A stretch of DNA of 64,000 bases from Nonomuraea polychroma (GTDB taxonomy: Bacteria; Actinomycetota; Actinomycetes; Streptosporangiales; Streptosporangiaceae). The stretch's first letter is position 1. Each line of letters opens with the position of its first letter. Where the stretch lies: the NCBI RefSeq assembly GCF_004011505.1, contig NZ_SAUN01000001.1, forward strand, positions 6,475,501 through 6,539,500. The letters run 5' to 3'. Positions 25,001-32,823 of the stretch are shown here, piece after piece. The notes under the pieces are model-generated. The model was not told the DNA's origin. It saw nothing but the letters and a program-made list of their open reading frames with translations, and did not search any database. Position numbers and translations under genes: made by a program.

Positions 25001-25953
25001 AGATCTCCGGCATCGCCCCTGGCAGCAGGGTGCTGGCGCTCGGCCACTACCAGCCGGCCAACGTCGTCACCAACGACGACCTGGCCAAGACCATGGACAC
25101 CAACGACGAGTGGATCCAGTCGCGCGTCGGCATCAAGGAGCGCAGGGTCGCGCCCTCGAGCGAGTCGCTCGAGGACATGGCCACCATCGCCGGCGGCAAG
25201 GCGCTGGCCGCGAGCGGTCTGTCGCCCGAGGACATCGACCTGGTCATCGTCGCCACCTGCACGCTCGAGTCGCAGATCCCCAACGCCTCCGCCGTCGTGG
25301 CGCACCGCCTCGGCATCAAGGCGCCGGGCGCGTTCGACGTCAACGCCGCCTGCGCCGGGTTCTGCTACGCGCTCGCCACCGCCGACGCCGCCGTACGCGC
25401 GGGGTCGGCCAGAAACGTGCTGGTCATCGGCGCGGAGAAGTTGTCGCAGTGGGTCGACTGGACCGACAGGTCCACCGCCGTGATCTTCGCCGACGGTGCG
25501 GGAGCGGCGGTTGTGGGCCCTTCCGACACGCCCGGCATCGGCCCCGTCGTCTGGGGCAGCTCCGGTGACAAGGCCGAGGCCATCCACATCCAGGACCGCA
25601 CCACGTTCCTCCACCAGGAGGGGCAGACCGTCTTCCGCTGGGCCACCACCACGTTGCACCCGGTGGCCCTGGAGGCCTGCTCACGCGCGGGGGTGGACCC
25701 GGCAGAGCTGTCGGCGTTCGTCCCGCACCAGGCCAACCTGCGCATCATCGAGGCCATCGCCCGCAAGCTGGGCGCTGACAAGGCCGTGGTGGCGCGTGAC
25801 ATCGTCCACGCCGGAAACACCTCGGCCGCGTCCATCCCGCTCGCGCTGTCGCGCATGCTGGAGCGTGGCGAGGTCCGCTCGGGCGGGCTCGCGCTCGTCC
25901 TCGGTTTCGGCGCGGGGCTCACCTACGCGGGCCAAGTGATCGAGATTCCGTAG
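24997..25953 (+). CDS. fabH: 3-oxoacyl-ACP synthase III
   Basis: 318 residues with catalytic Cys119 (NAACAGF), His244 (PHQANLRI) and Asn274 (HAGNTSAAS). It starts fatty-acid synthesis by condensing a short acyl-CoA (branched or straight) with malonyl-ACP. ATGA overlap with fabD shows coupled translation. Confidence 0.95.
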   Translation: MKISGIAPGSRVLALGHYQPANVVTNDDLAKTMDTNDEWIQSRVGIKERRVAPSSESLEDMATIAGGKALAASGLSPEDIDLVIVATCTLESQIPNASAVVAHRLGIKAPGAFDVNAACAGFCYALATADAAVRAGSARNVLVIGAEKLSQWVDWTDRSTAVIFADGAGAAVVGPSDTPGIGPVVWGSSGDKAEAIHIQDRTTFLHQEGQTVFRWATTTLHPVALEACSRAGVDPAELSAFVPHQANLRIIEAIARKLGADKAVVARDIVHAGNTSAASIPLALSRMLERGEVRSGGLALVLGFGAGLTYAGQVIEIP

Positions 25954-26028
25954 GATCACGCCCGTACCACTCAAAGCTTGTGCGGCGCAGCTGCACAGAA
26001 ACCAGGAAATCAAAGGAGAACCAACAAC

Positions 26029-26268
26029 ATGGCAGCCAGCGAGCAGGAGATCCTCGAAGGCCTCGGCAAGATCATCAACGAGATCACCGGCATTCCGGCC
26101 TCCGACGTGACGCCCGAGAAGAGCTTCGTGGACGACCTCGACATCGACTCCCTGTCCATGGTCGAGATCGCCGTGGCCGCCCAGGACGAGTTCGGCGTCG
26201 AGATCCCGGATGACCAGCTCAAGAACCTGAAGACGGTCAAGGACGTCCTCACCTTCATCCAGGCCTGA
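26029..26268 (+). CDS. acpP: Acyl carrier protein
   Basis: 79 residues, acidic four-helix protein; the 4'-phosphopantetheine site is Ser41 in DIDSLSMVEI. Strong AAAGGAGAA ribosome-binding site, in keeping with high expression. Placed between fabH and fabF as in Streptomyces. Confidence 0.96.
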   Translation: MAASEQEILEGLGKIINEITGIPASDVTPEKSFVDDLDIDSLSMVEIAVAAQDEFGVEIPDDQLKNLKTVKDVLTFIQA

Positions 26269-26308
26269 AGACAAGACCACACCTTCTGACTAGCAAGGAG
26301 CGCGAACT

Positions 26309-27541
26309 GTGAGTGCGAACCGGGTACGTGTCGTCGTCACCGGGCTTGGCGCGACGACGCCCGTCGGTGGAGACGTCACCTCGACCTGGACGGCGCTCCT
26401 CGCCGGTCAGTCGGGTGTCGAGACTCTCGCCACGGACTGGATCGACACCGTCCCCGTGAAGTTCGCGGGGACGGCCGCGGTGGACCCCGCCGAGGTGCTG
26501 CCGCGGCCCGAGGCCCGCAGGCTCGACCGCAGCGAGCAGTTCGCCATGGTCGCCGCCCGGGAGGCGTGGCAGGACGCCGGCGCCCCCGAGGTGGCGCCCG
26601 AGCGGCTCGGCGTCGTGGTCTCCAGCGGCATCGGCGGCATCAACACCACCCTGGCGGCATACGACACCTACCGGGAGCGCGGCTGGAACCGCCTGTCGCC
26701 CTTCACGGTGCCGATGCTCATGCCCAACGGCCCGGCCGCGTGGATCGGCCTCGACCTGCGCGCCCAGGCAGGCGTGCACGCCACGGTGTCGGCCTGCGCG
26801 TCCGGCGCCGAGGCCATCGGCTACGCCCTGGACATGATCAGGGCCGGCCGCGCCGACGTGGTGGTGGCCGGTGGCACCGAGGCGGCGATCCATGGGCTCA
26901 ACATGGCGGCCTTCGCCGCCGCGCGGGCCATGTCCACCCGCAACGACGACCCTGCGGGCGCCTCCCGGCCGTGGGACCGCGACCGTGACGGGTTCGTGCT
27001 CGGTGAGGGCGCCGGCATCGTGGTGCTGGAGTCCGAGGAGCACGCCAAGGCGCGCGGCGCGCGGATCTACGCCTACTGCGCCGGCGTCGGCTACTCCGCC
27101 GACGCGCACCACATCACCCAGCCCGAGCCCGAGGGCCGGGGCATCATCATGGCGATGACCCACGCGCTCAACGACGCGGGCATCACCGGCCTCGACGTCA
27201 AGCACGTCAACGCGCACGCCACCTCGACCCCCGCGGGTGACGTGGGCGAGGTCCAGGCGGTGGCCAAGGCCATCGGCACCCACCCGCTGGTGACCTCCAC
27301 CAAGTCGATGACCGGGCACCTGCTCGGCGGCGCGGGCGGCATCGAGTCCGTGTTCACGATCAAGGCGCTGCAGGAGCGGATCGTCCCCGCCACCATCAAC
27401 CTCGACAACCCCGACGACGGCATCGAAGTGGACCTCGTCCACGGCGAGAACCGCACGCTGCCGGACGGCGACATCGCCGCGGTCAACAACTCGTTCGGAT
27501 TCGGCGGGCACAACGTGTCCGTCGTGTTTAAGGGGGCTTAA
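26309..27541 (+). CDS. fabF: 3-oxoacyl-ACP synthase II
   Basis: 410 residues with the C-H-H triad Cys163 (SACASGAEA), His303 (NAHATSTPAGD) and His337 (KSMTGHLLGGAG, Lys332 conserved). Elongates acyl-ACP with malonyl-ACP. GTG start after AAGGAGCG. Its stop is directly joined to the start of accD. Confidence 0.95.
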   Translation: MSANRVRVVVTGLGATTPVGGDVTSTWTALLAGQSGVETLATDWIDTVPVKFAGTAAVDPAEVLPRPEARRLDRSEQFAMVAAREAWQDAGAPEVAPERLGVVVSSGIGGINTTLAAYDTYRERGWNRLSPFTVPMLMPNGPAAWIGLDLRAQAGVHATVSACASGAEAIGYALDMIRAGRADVVVAGGTEAAIHGLNMAAFAAARAMSTRNDDPAGASRPWDRDRDGFVLGEGAGIVVLESEEHAKARGARIYAYCAGVGYSADAHHITQPEPEGRGIIMAMTHALNDAGITGLDVKHVNAHATSTPAGDVGEVQAVAKAIGTHPLVTSTKSMTGHLLGGAGGIESVFTIKALQERIVPATINLDNPDDGIEVDLVHGENRTLPDGDIAAVNNSFGFGGHNVSVVFKGA

Positions 27542-28966
27542 ATGACCGTGCTCGACAACCGGGTGGTGACGCAGGACTCCGATCAGGAGCCTGCCGATCC
27601 CCGCGATCCCATCGTCCGCCTGGCCGCGCTGCTCGACGAGGGCTCGCTGCGGCTGATCACCCCTGAGGACAAGAGCGGCGCCCTGGCCGCCACGGGCCGC
27701 GTGGAGGGCGTGCCCGTCGTCGCCTTCTGCAGCGACGCTCGCATCCAGGGCGGCGCGATGGGCAGCGAAGGTTGCGAGCACATCGTCCACGCCTATGACG
27801 TGGCCGTCCGCGAACGGGTGCCGGTCATCGGGATCTGGCACTCCGGCGGTGCGCGACTCGCCGAAGGCGTCGAGTCGCTGCACGCCGTCGGCCGGGTCTT
27901 CGCCGCCATGACCAAGGCGTCCGGCATCGTGCCGCAGATCTCCGTGGTCGTCGGCGCGGCCGCCGGCGGGGCCGCGTACGGCCCCGCGCTCACCGACCTC
28001 GTCATCCTGGCCGACTCCGGCCGCATCTTCGTCACGGGCCCCGACGTGGTCCGCAGCGTCACCGGCGAGAACGTCGACGCCGCGGCCCTGGGCGGCCCCG
28101 AGCCCCACAGCAAGCGCAGCGGCGTCGTGCACATCGTCACCAAGACCGAGACCGACGCGTACGTCAAGGCGCGCCAGCTCGCCACGCTGCTCGGCCACCA
28201 GGGCCGGGTGCGCACCTCCGAGGTCGAGGACGTGGACTTCTCCACGCTGCTGCCCAACTCCGCACGGCGCGCATACGACGTCAAGCCGCTGGTCAACGGC
28301 CTGCTCGACGAGCCCGGCATCGAGCTGCACCCCAAGTGGGCGCCGAACATCGTCACGTCGCTCGGCCGCCTCGGGGGCCGGACGGTCGGTGTGATCGCCA
28401 ACAACCCGATACGGCTCGGCGGCTGCCTCGACGCCACGTCCGCCGAGAAAGCCGCTCGCTTCGTACGTATGTGTGACGCGTTCGGCGTGCCATTGGTTGT
28501 CCTCGTGGACGTGCCGGGTTATCTGCCGGGCGTCGGGCAGGAGCATGACGGCGTGGTACGGCGCGGCGCCAAGCTGCTGCACGCCTTCGCCGAGGCGTCG
28601 GTGCCGCGGGTCACGCTGGTGACGCGGAAGGCGTACGGCGGGGCGTACATCGCGATGAACTCGCGTGCCCTGGGCGCCACCAAGGTGTTCGCCTGGCCGA
28701 CGACCCAGATCGCGGTCATGGGCCCGGTGGCGGCCGTGCGCATTCTCAAGCGGCGCGAGCTCGCGGCCGCTCCGGAGGAGGAGCGGGCCGAGCTGGAGCA
28801 GCGGCTGGCCACCGAGCACGAGAAGCTGGCCGGCGGGCTCGCCCGGGCGCAGGAGCTGGGGGTCATCGACGAGGTGATCAAGCCCGAGGAGACGCGCGGC
28901 GCGATCGCCAAGCTTCTCGCCCAGGCCACCCCGGCCCGCGGCGCCCACGGCAACATCCCGCTGTAA
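27542..28966 (+). CDS. Acyl-CoA (acetyl/propionyl) carboxylase beta subunit, AccD6-like
   Basis: 474 residues with two carboxyltransferase halves: GGARLAEGVESLHAVGRVF and VVGAAAGGAAYGPALTD in the N-half, GVIANNPIRLGGCLDATSAEKAARF (in part) and VTLVTRKAYGGAYIAMNS in the C-half. It joins an alpha/biotin subunit encoded elsewhere to make malonyl-CoA. The location after fabF mirrors accD6 of the mycobacterial fabD-acpM-kasA-kasB-accD6 operon, so malonyl-CoA supply for this operon is the likely task. Confidence 0.9.
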   Translation: MTVLDNRVVTQDSDQEPADPRDPIVRLAALLDEGSLRLITPEDKSGALAATGRVEGVPVVAFCSDARIQGGAMGSEGCEHIVHAYDVAVRERVPVIGIWHSGGARLAEGVESLHAVGRVFAAMTKASGIVPQISVVVGAAAGGAAYGPALTDLVILADSGRIFVTGPDVVRSVTGENVDAAALGGPEPHSKRSGVVHIVTKTETDAYVKARQLATLLGHQGRVRTSEVEDVDFSTLLPNSARRAYDVKPLVNGLLDEPGIELHPKWAPNIVTSLGRLGGRTVGVIANNPIRLGGCLDATSAEKAARFVRMCDAFGVPLVVLVDVPGYLPGVGQEHDGVVRRGAKLLHAFAEASVPRVTLVTRKAYGGAYIAMNSRALGATKVFAWPTTQIAVMGPVAAVRILKRRELAAAPEEERAELEQRLATEHEKLAGGLARAQELGVIDEVIKPEETRGAIAKLLAQATPARGAHGNIPL

Positions 28967-28977
28967 TCCGTCTTGAC

Positions 28978-29011
28978 GAAGGCCCCGCACCGACACCGGT
29001 GCGGGGCCTTC
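28978..29011 (+). terminator. Terminator of the fab operon
   Basis: GAAGGCCCCGCACCG (28978-28992) pairs perfectly with CGGTGCGGGGCCTTC (28997-29011) across a 4-nt loop. No T-run, as is common in actinomycetes. Confidence 0.8.
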
Positions 29012-29100
29012 GTGCTGTCCCGGAGGGAGGGATGGTGAGTGAGCGACAGGCCAAGGGATGGTGAGCGGCGGTACGGGGCCATTGGTGCCGCTGTCCCGTG

Positions 29101-29709
29101 CTAGACGACGGAGCCGTACGCGGGCTTGCCCGCCCACTCGTAGGTGATGTACACGACGCCGGCGTCCGTGGTGGACGAGCCGGTGAGCTTCAGCCCGGCC
29201 GGGACGGTCCCCTCGGCGAAGAGGCGCTTGCCCTGGCCGAGGACGACGGGGAAGACCAGCAGGTGGTATTCGTCGACCAGCTCGGCCTGCTGCAGCGTGC
29301 GCAGGAGATCGCTGCTGCCCTGGACGAGGATCATGCCGTCGGTGCGCCGCTTGAGCTCGGCGACCGTCTCTGCGGCCTCGCCCACCAGGACCTCGGTGTT
29401 GCGCCACTCGGCGGTCATCGGGGTCCTCGTGGTGACATACTTCGGCATGCTGTTGATCTTGGCGCCGCCCTCCTCGTCCGGCACGTTGGGCCAGTGGGCG
29501 GCGAGGATGTCATACGACCTGCGGCCCAGGAGCATCCCGTCCGCGCGGTCCAGCAGGGGACCCATGATGCGGCCGAACCCCTCGTCCACGTGCGGGGGCA
29601 ACCATCCTTCGTGCGGGAAGCCGTTGGAAGGGTCCTCACCGGGTGCACCCGGCGCCTGCATGATCCCGTCCAGCGTCACAAACGTCCCGACTACGAGCTT
29701 GCTCGCCAT
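29101..29709 (-). CDS. RibD C-terminal/dihydrofolate-reductase-like protein
   Basis: 202 residues: VVGTFVTLDGIMQAPG at the start, DGMLLGRRSYDILAAHWP, DGMILVQGSSDLLRTL and LVDEYHLLVFPVVLGQGKRLF. This family binds NADPH but natural substrates are mostly unknown; it is not the folate enzyme itself. ATG 29709 follows AAGGAACGGC. Confidence 0.88.
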   Translation of the reverse strand: MASKLVVGTFVTLDGIMQAPGAPGEDPSNGFPHEGWLPPHVDEGFGRIMGPLLDRADGMLLGRRSYDILAAHWPNVPDEEGGAKINSMPKYVTTRTPMTAEWRNTEVLVGEAAETVAELKRRTDGMILVQGSSDLLRTLQQAELVDEYHLLVFPVVLGQGKRLFAEGTVPAGLKLTGSSTTDAGVVYITYEWAGKPAYGSVV

Positions 29710-29804
29710 CTGCCGTTCCTTCTTTCGAGGTGAGGTTGCTTTCCTTTCCTGCGCCTTCAGCCTCGCAACAGCCTGTTACGGAATCCTTAATGCTTTCCTA
29801 CGGA

Positions 29805-30029
29805 GCAACGAGCAGGGTCCGAGAGCGGCAGCACCGCGTAACCAGCGAGGACCCGTCGCGAGTGCGACCATAGACACGCGCAACGAGCAGGGTCCGAGAG
29901 CGGCAACACCGCGTAACCAGCGAGGACCCGTCGCGAGTGCGACCATAGACACGCGCAACGAGCAGGGTCCGAGAGCGGCAACACCGCGTAACCAGCGAGG
30001 ACCCGTCGCGAGTGCGACCATGGACACGT
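29805..30029. repeat. 75-bp tandem repeat, three copies
   Basis: Copies at 29805-29879, 29880-29954 and 29955-30029 are nearly identical; differences are GCAGC/GCAAC early in copy 1 and TGGACACGTG at the end of copy 3. Each unit has inverted arms GGGTCC/GGACCC and GTCGC/GCGAC, so each can fold. The unit is a multiple of three, which leaves several frames open on the minus strand (a 25-residue periodic peptide); I do not regard it as a gene because no ribosome-binding site or homologue is evident. It fills the 29710-30036 gap. Confidence 0.92.
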
Positions 30030-30036
30030 GCCCGGG

Positions 30037-30531
30037 TCAGACCGCGGCGTGCAGCCAGCGGACCGGGGCGCCGTCGCCGGCGTACCTGAACGGCTCCAGC
30101 TCCTCGTCCCAAGGACGCCCGAGCATCTTGTCGATCTCCTCCTCCAGCACGCACCGCCCCTGAGCGGCCATCATCATGGCGGCGCGGAGGCGGTCCTCGG
30201 GGATCATGATGTCGCCGGAGGCGCCGATGACCGCGGTGAAGGCGCCGAGCGTCGGCGTGTACGCATGCCGGGAGCCGTCCACCCCGGGCGAGGCGTCCTC
30301 AGTGATCTCGAACCTGAGACGCTGCCAGCCCATGAGCGAGGAGGCGATGGACGCCGCGATGCCCGCGCGGCCCTCCCACTCCGCCTGCGCGCGCACGACG
30401 TTTGGCGCGGCGGGTTGCGGAGTCCACGTCAGATCTACGGGCACGCCAAGGACACCCGCGACTGCCCATTCGATGTGAGGGCACAGCGCGGGCTGAGCCG
30501 AGTGGACGTAAAGGACGCCACGAGCAGACAC
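30037..30531 (-). CDS. DUF3145 protein
   Basis: 164 residues starting at GTG 30531. Family blocks include GVLYVHSAQPALCPHIEWAV, in part, WQRLRFEITEDASPG and EPFRYAGDGAPVRWLHAAV. It is conserved in actinobacteria close to the fab operon, but no function is established. The 75-bp repeat array begins 8 bp after its stop. Confidence 0.88.
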   Translation of the reverse strand: MSARGVLYVHSAQPALCPHIEWAVAGVLGVPVDLTWTPQPAAPNVVRAQAEWEGRAGIAASIASSLMGWQRLRFEITEDASPGVDGSRHAYTPTLGAFTAVIGASGDIMIPEDRLRAAMMMAAQGRCVLEEEIDKMLGRPWDEELEPFRYAGDGAPVRWLHAAV

Positions 30532-30706
30532 CGGACCTCCCGTTTCGGTACGAGGTGCGCCTTCCCCAACGGCCTCGCCCCGGGATGATCACAAGTGACT
30601 AGGGAGAGACTACCGTCGGTCGCTACTCGACACCAGAGGGGGGCCATACCAAGTTGGTGCCGGAGTGCCGCGTGACACCTGTTGCAGACGGGAAACATAC
30701 CGGGCC

Positions 30707-31720
30707 ATGGAAATGCAACAAGTCGGCGAGGCGTTCATCCGGCCAGGTCAGCTGCTGACCGATCGCAGCTCGCTGTCCGCCGCAGCGCGCTGGACCCAGG
30801 CCGTCTCCGAGGCGGACGGGGTCTGCGTCGTCCACCTGGCGGCAGGCGTCGACCCCTGTGAGCTCACGGCCGAGTTGCGCGATCAAGGTCTGAGAGCCTC
30901 GCCGAACCACGTCTTCCGCGGCCAGCCGCTGTTCTTCGGCGGTCCCGCGTCCAGACCGTTCCCCACCCCGCCCATTTCCTACAAACCTGGCAGGTCTCGC
31001 TCCGACGTGACGGTGGGCCTGCTCGACACCGGCGTCGCCGAGCACCCGTGGTGGGCGGCCAGCGACTGGTATGACGACATCGGCCCCGAGGCGGCCGACG
31101 CGAGCGAGGGCCTGCAGGCCGGCCACGGGACGTTCATCGCCGGCCTGCTGGTCCGCGGCGCGCCCGGTGCCGCCCTGCGCGTGGACCGGGTGCTGGACGG
31201 CGACGGCCTCGGCGACGAGGCGTCCGTCGTCCGCGCGCTCCATCGCCTGCGGGAGCGGCCCCCTCAGGTGCTCAACCTGTCCTTCGGCGGCCACACCTTC
31301 GACGACCGCCCGCCGCAGCTGGTGGCCGACGCCATCGCCGAGCTGACCAGCACGGTGACGGTGGCCTGCGCCGGCAACACCGCCTCCGACCGGCCGTTCT
31401 GGCCCGCCGCGCTGCCCAGCGTGATCGGCGTGGCAGCCCTCGACGCCGCGCAGGAGAGCCGGGCCCCGTACTCCGGGTACGGCACCTGGGTGGACGCCTG
31501 CGCCCGCGGCGACTGGCTGGCCAGCAGCTATCTCGACACGGAGCAGTTCGGGGGCTTCGCGGCGTGGTGTGGCACATCGTTCGCCACCGCCCTGGTGTCC
31601 GGAACCATCGCGGACGCGGCCAAGAAGGAACCGGCGAAGGACGTGGTGCGCCGGCTTCTCGACGGCGAGGGCGCCCGGCAAATTCCGGATCTGGGAGTGC
31701 CCTTCCCCTCGAGTCTGTAG
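30707..31720 (+). CDS. Subtilisin-like (S8) serine peptidase, cytoplasmic
   Basis: 337 residues. The catalytic set is complete: Asp107 (GLLDTGVA), His140 (GHGTFIAG), Asn224 (CAGNT) and Ser291 (CGTSFATAL). Residues 1-75 form a small N-terminal part that could be an inhibitory prodomain or binding module (VVHLAAGVDPCELTAELRDQGL). There is no signal peptide or membrane anchor, so it acts in the cytosol, unlike mycosins. It starts a plus-strand cluster with an ECF sigma factor, a small beta-rich protein and a TPR-CHAT protease. ATG 30707 or 30713. Confidence 0.88.
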   Translation: MEMQQVGEAFIRPGQLLTDRSSLSAAARWTQAVSEADGVCVVHLAAGVDPCELTAELRDQGLRASPNHVFRGQPLFFGGPASRPFPTPPISYKPGRSRSDVTVGLLDTGVAEHPWWAASDWYDDIGPEAADASEGLQAGHGTFIAGLLVRGAPGAALRVDRVLDGDGLGDEASVVRALHRLRERPPQVLNLSFGGHTFDDRPPQLVADAIAELTSTVTVACAGNTASDRPFWPAALPSVIGVAALDAAQESRAPYSGYGTWVDACARGDWLASSYLDTEQFGGFAAWCGTSFATALVSGTIADAAKKEPAKDVVRRLLDGEGARQIPDLGVPFPSSL

Positions 31721-31790
31721 AGTTGACGCTCAGTTCCCATTCAATCACGGTGAGGCATGATCCTCTCCGTGCCGGGCGAGAGGAGGCCGC

Positions 31791-32321
31791 GTGCACCGCG
31801 ATCCCGCGGAGCTCGTCCACGCCGCGGCCGACGGCGACCGGTCGGCGTGGGAAGAGCTCGAGTCCCGGTTCGGGCCGCACATGTGGGCCGTGGCCCGCGC
31901 GTGCGGCCTGAGCCCGGCCGATGCGGCGGACGTGGTCCAGGGTGCCTGGCTGCGCCTGCTGCAGCATCTGGAGAGCCTCAAGGACCCGGCGAGGGTGGGC
32001 GGGTGGCTCGCGACGACCGTACGCCGCGAGGCCATGCTGCTCCTGCGCAAGGACCGTCCGCGGGTCTTCTCCGCCGAGGTCGTCGAGGAGCCTGACCCGG
32101 CCGCCGCCGTTCTGGAGACCGACGGCAGGCAGCTGCTCTGGAAGTCGGTCTCCGCCCTGCACGAGCCCTGCCGCACGCTGCTCCAGCTGGTCGCGATCGA
32201 TCTCGGGAGCCGGCAGACGGCGATGCGACTCGGTCTGCCCATGGGCAGCGTCGGCCCGACCAGGGCCCGCTGCCTGGAGAGACTGCGCACTTTGATCTCG
32301 GCACAGGAGACGGCGCGATGA
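31791..32321 (+). CDS. ECF-type RNA polymerase sigma factor
   Basis: 176 residues starting at GTG 31791. Region 2 has HMWAVARACGLSPADAADVVQGAWLRLLQHLE, in part (VVQGAWLRLL is the -10 recognition helix region), with RVGGWLATTVRREA; region 4 has CRTLLQLVAIDLGSRQTAMRLGLPMGSVGPTRARCLERLR, in part. No transmembrane anti-sigma factor is next to it. Its stop overlaps the next ATG (ATGA), and a peptidase and a CHAT protease flank it, so control by proteolysis or by the small neighbour is likely. Confidence 0.92.
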   Translation: MHRDPAELVHAAADGDRSAWEELESRFGPHMWAVARACGLSPADAADVVQGAWLRLLQHLESLKDPARVGGWLATTVRREAMLLLRKDRPRVFSAEVVEEPDPAAAVLETDGRQLLWKSVSALHEPCRTLLQLVAIDLGSRQTAMRLGLPMGSVGPTRARCLERLRTLISAQETAR

Positions 32322-32782
32322 TCAATGACGAATACTTCCTCGCGGCACTCCGGCTCGCCGCTGGAAACGACCCCATCCCCAGTCACGTGTCGGCCGCCGC
32401 GCGTGACGTCTACGGGCTCCGGGTCCCCCAGGCGCGGACCGCCGACCACGTCGAGTGCGCCGCGATGGGCATGAGCTCGGCGAGCTCCTGCACGCGCGAC
32501 GACGACGGCTCGCACGTGATGCGCTTCGTCACGACCGGCCTCACCTTCGATGTGGAGGTGTCCGTGGACGACGGTCTCATCGACGTCGCGGGGCAGGTCG
32601 CCCCGTATCCGGGTGAAGGCGCCCTCGTCGATGTGAAAACCCCGCATCTGACACTGACCACGCGCATCACTCACAACGGCCAGTTCGCCGCCACGGGCCT
32701 GCCTCCCGGCTGGGTGAGCGTGGTGTGCCACCGGCCCGGGCACAAGCCCGTGCAGACCGGATGGGTGCGCGTCCGGCCCTGA
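32318..32782 (+). CDS. Small protein with carboxypeptidase-regulatory-like beta domain
   Basis: 154 residues. A short helical N-terminus (INDEYFLAALRLAAGNDP) similar in style to anti-sigma peptides is followed by a beta-sandwich-like segment (TFDVEVSVDDGLIDVAGQVAP, in part; VDVKTPHLTLTTRITHNGQFAATGLPPGWVSV, in part) like CnaB or transthyretin-like domains. No signal peptide. Coupled to the sigma gene by ATGA; I infer that it binds or restrains the sigma factor, but this is not shown by homology. Confidence 0.6.
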   Translation: MINDEYFLAALRLAAGNDPIPSHVSAAARDVYGLRVPQARTADHVECAAMGMSSASSCTRDDDGSHVMRFVTTGLTFDVEVSVDDGLIDVAGQVAPYPGEGALVDVKTPHLTLTTRITHNGQFAATGLPPGWVSVVCHRPGHKPVQTGWVRVRP

Positions 32783-32823
32783 CCTCCCGCCGGGCCTCCC
32801 GGCCGCATCCATCAAGGTCCGCC

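Noticed and set aside
26255..29407. 1050-codon open frame on the minus strand across acpP, fabF and accD
   Set aside because: Antisense shadow of high-GC coding DNA; no domains, biased Gly/Arg/His/Asp composition, and the plus-strand genes are certain.
29776..30027. Minus-strand repeat peptide with 25-residue period
   Set aside because: All three minus frames stay open because the unit is 75 bp; no ribosome-binding site or homologue recognised.
29805..30029. CRISPR array
   Set aside because: Units of 75 bp are contiguous with no unique spacers, and no cas genes are present; the same holds for the 56-bp array at 54864.
31721..31760. Promoter starting at TTGACG (31723) before the ECF sigma gene
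   Set aside because: No acceptable -10 hexamer at 16-18 bp, so I do not call it.
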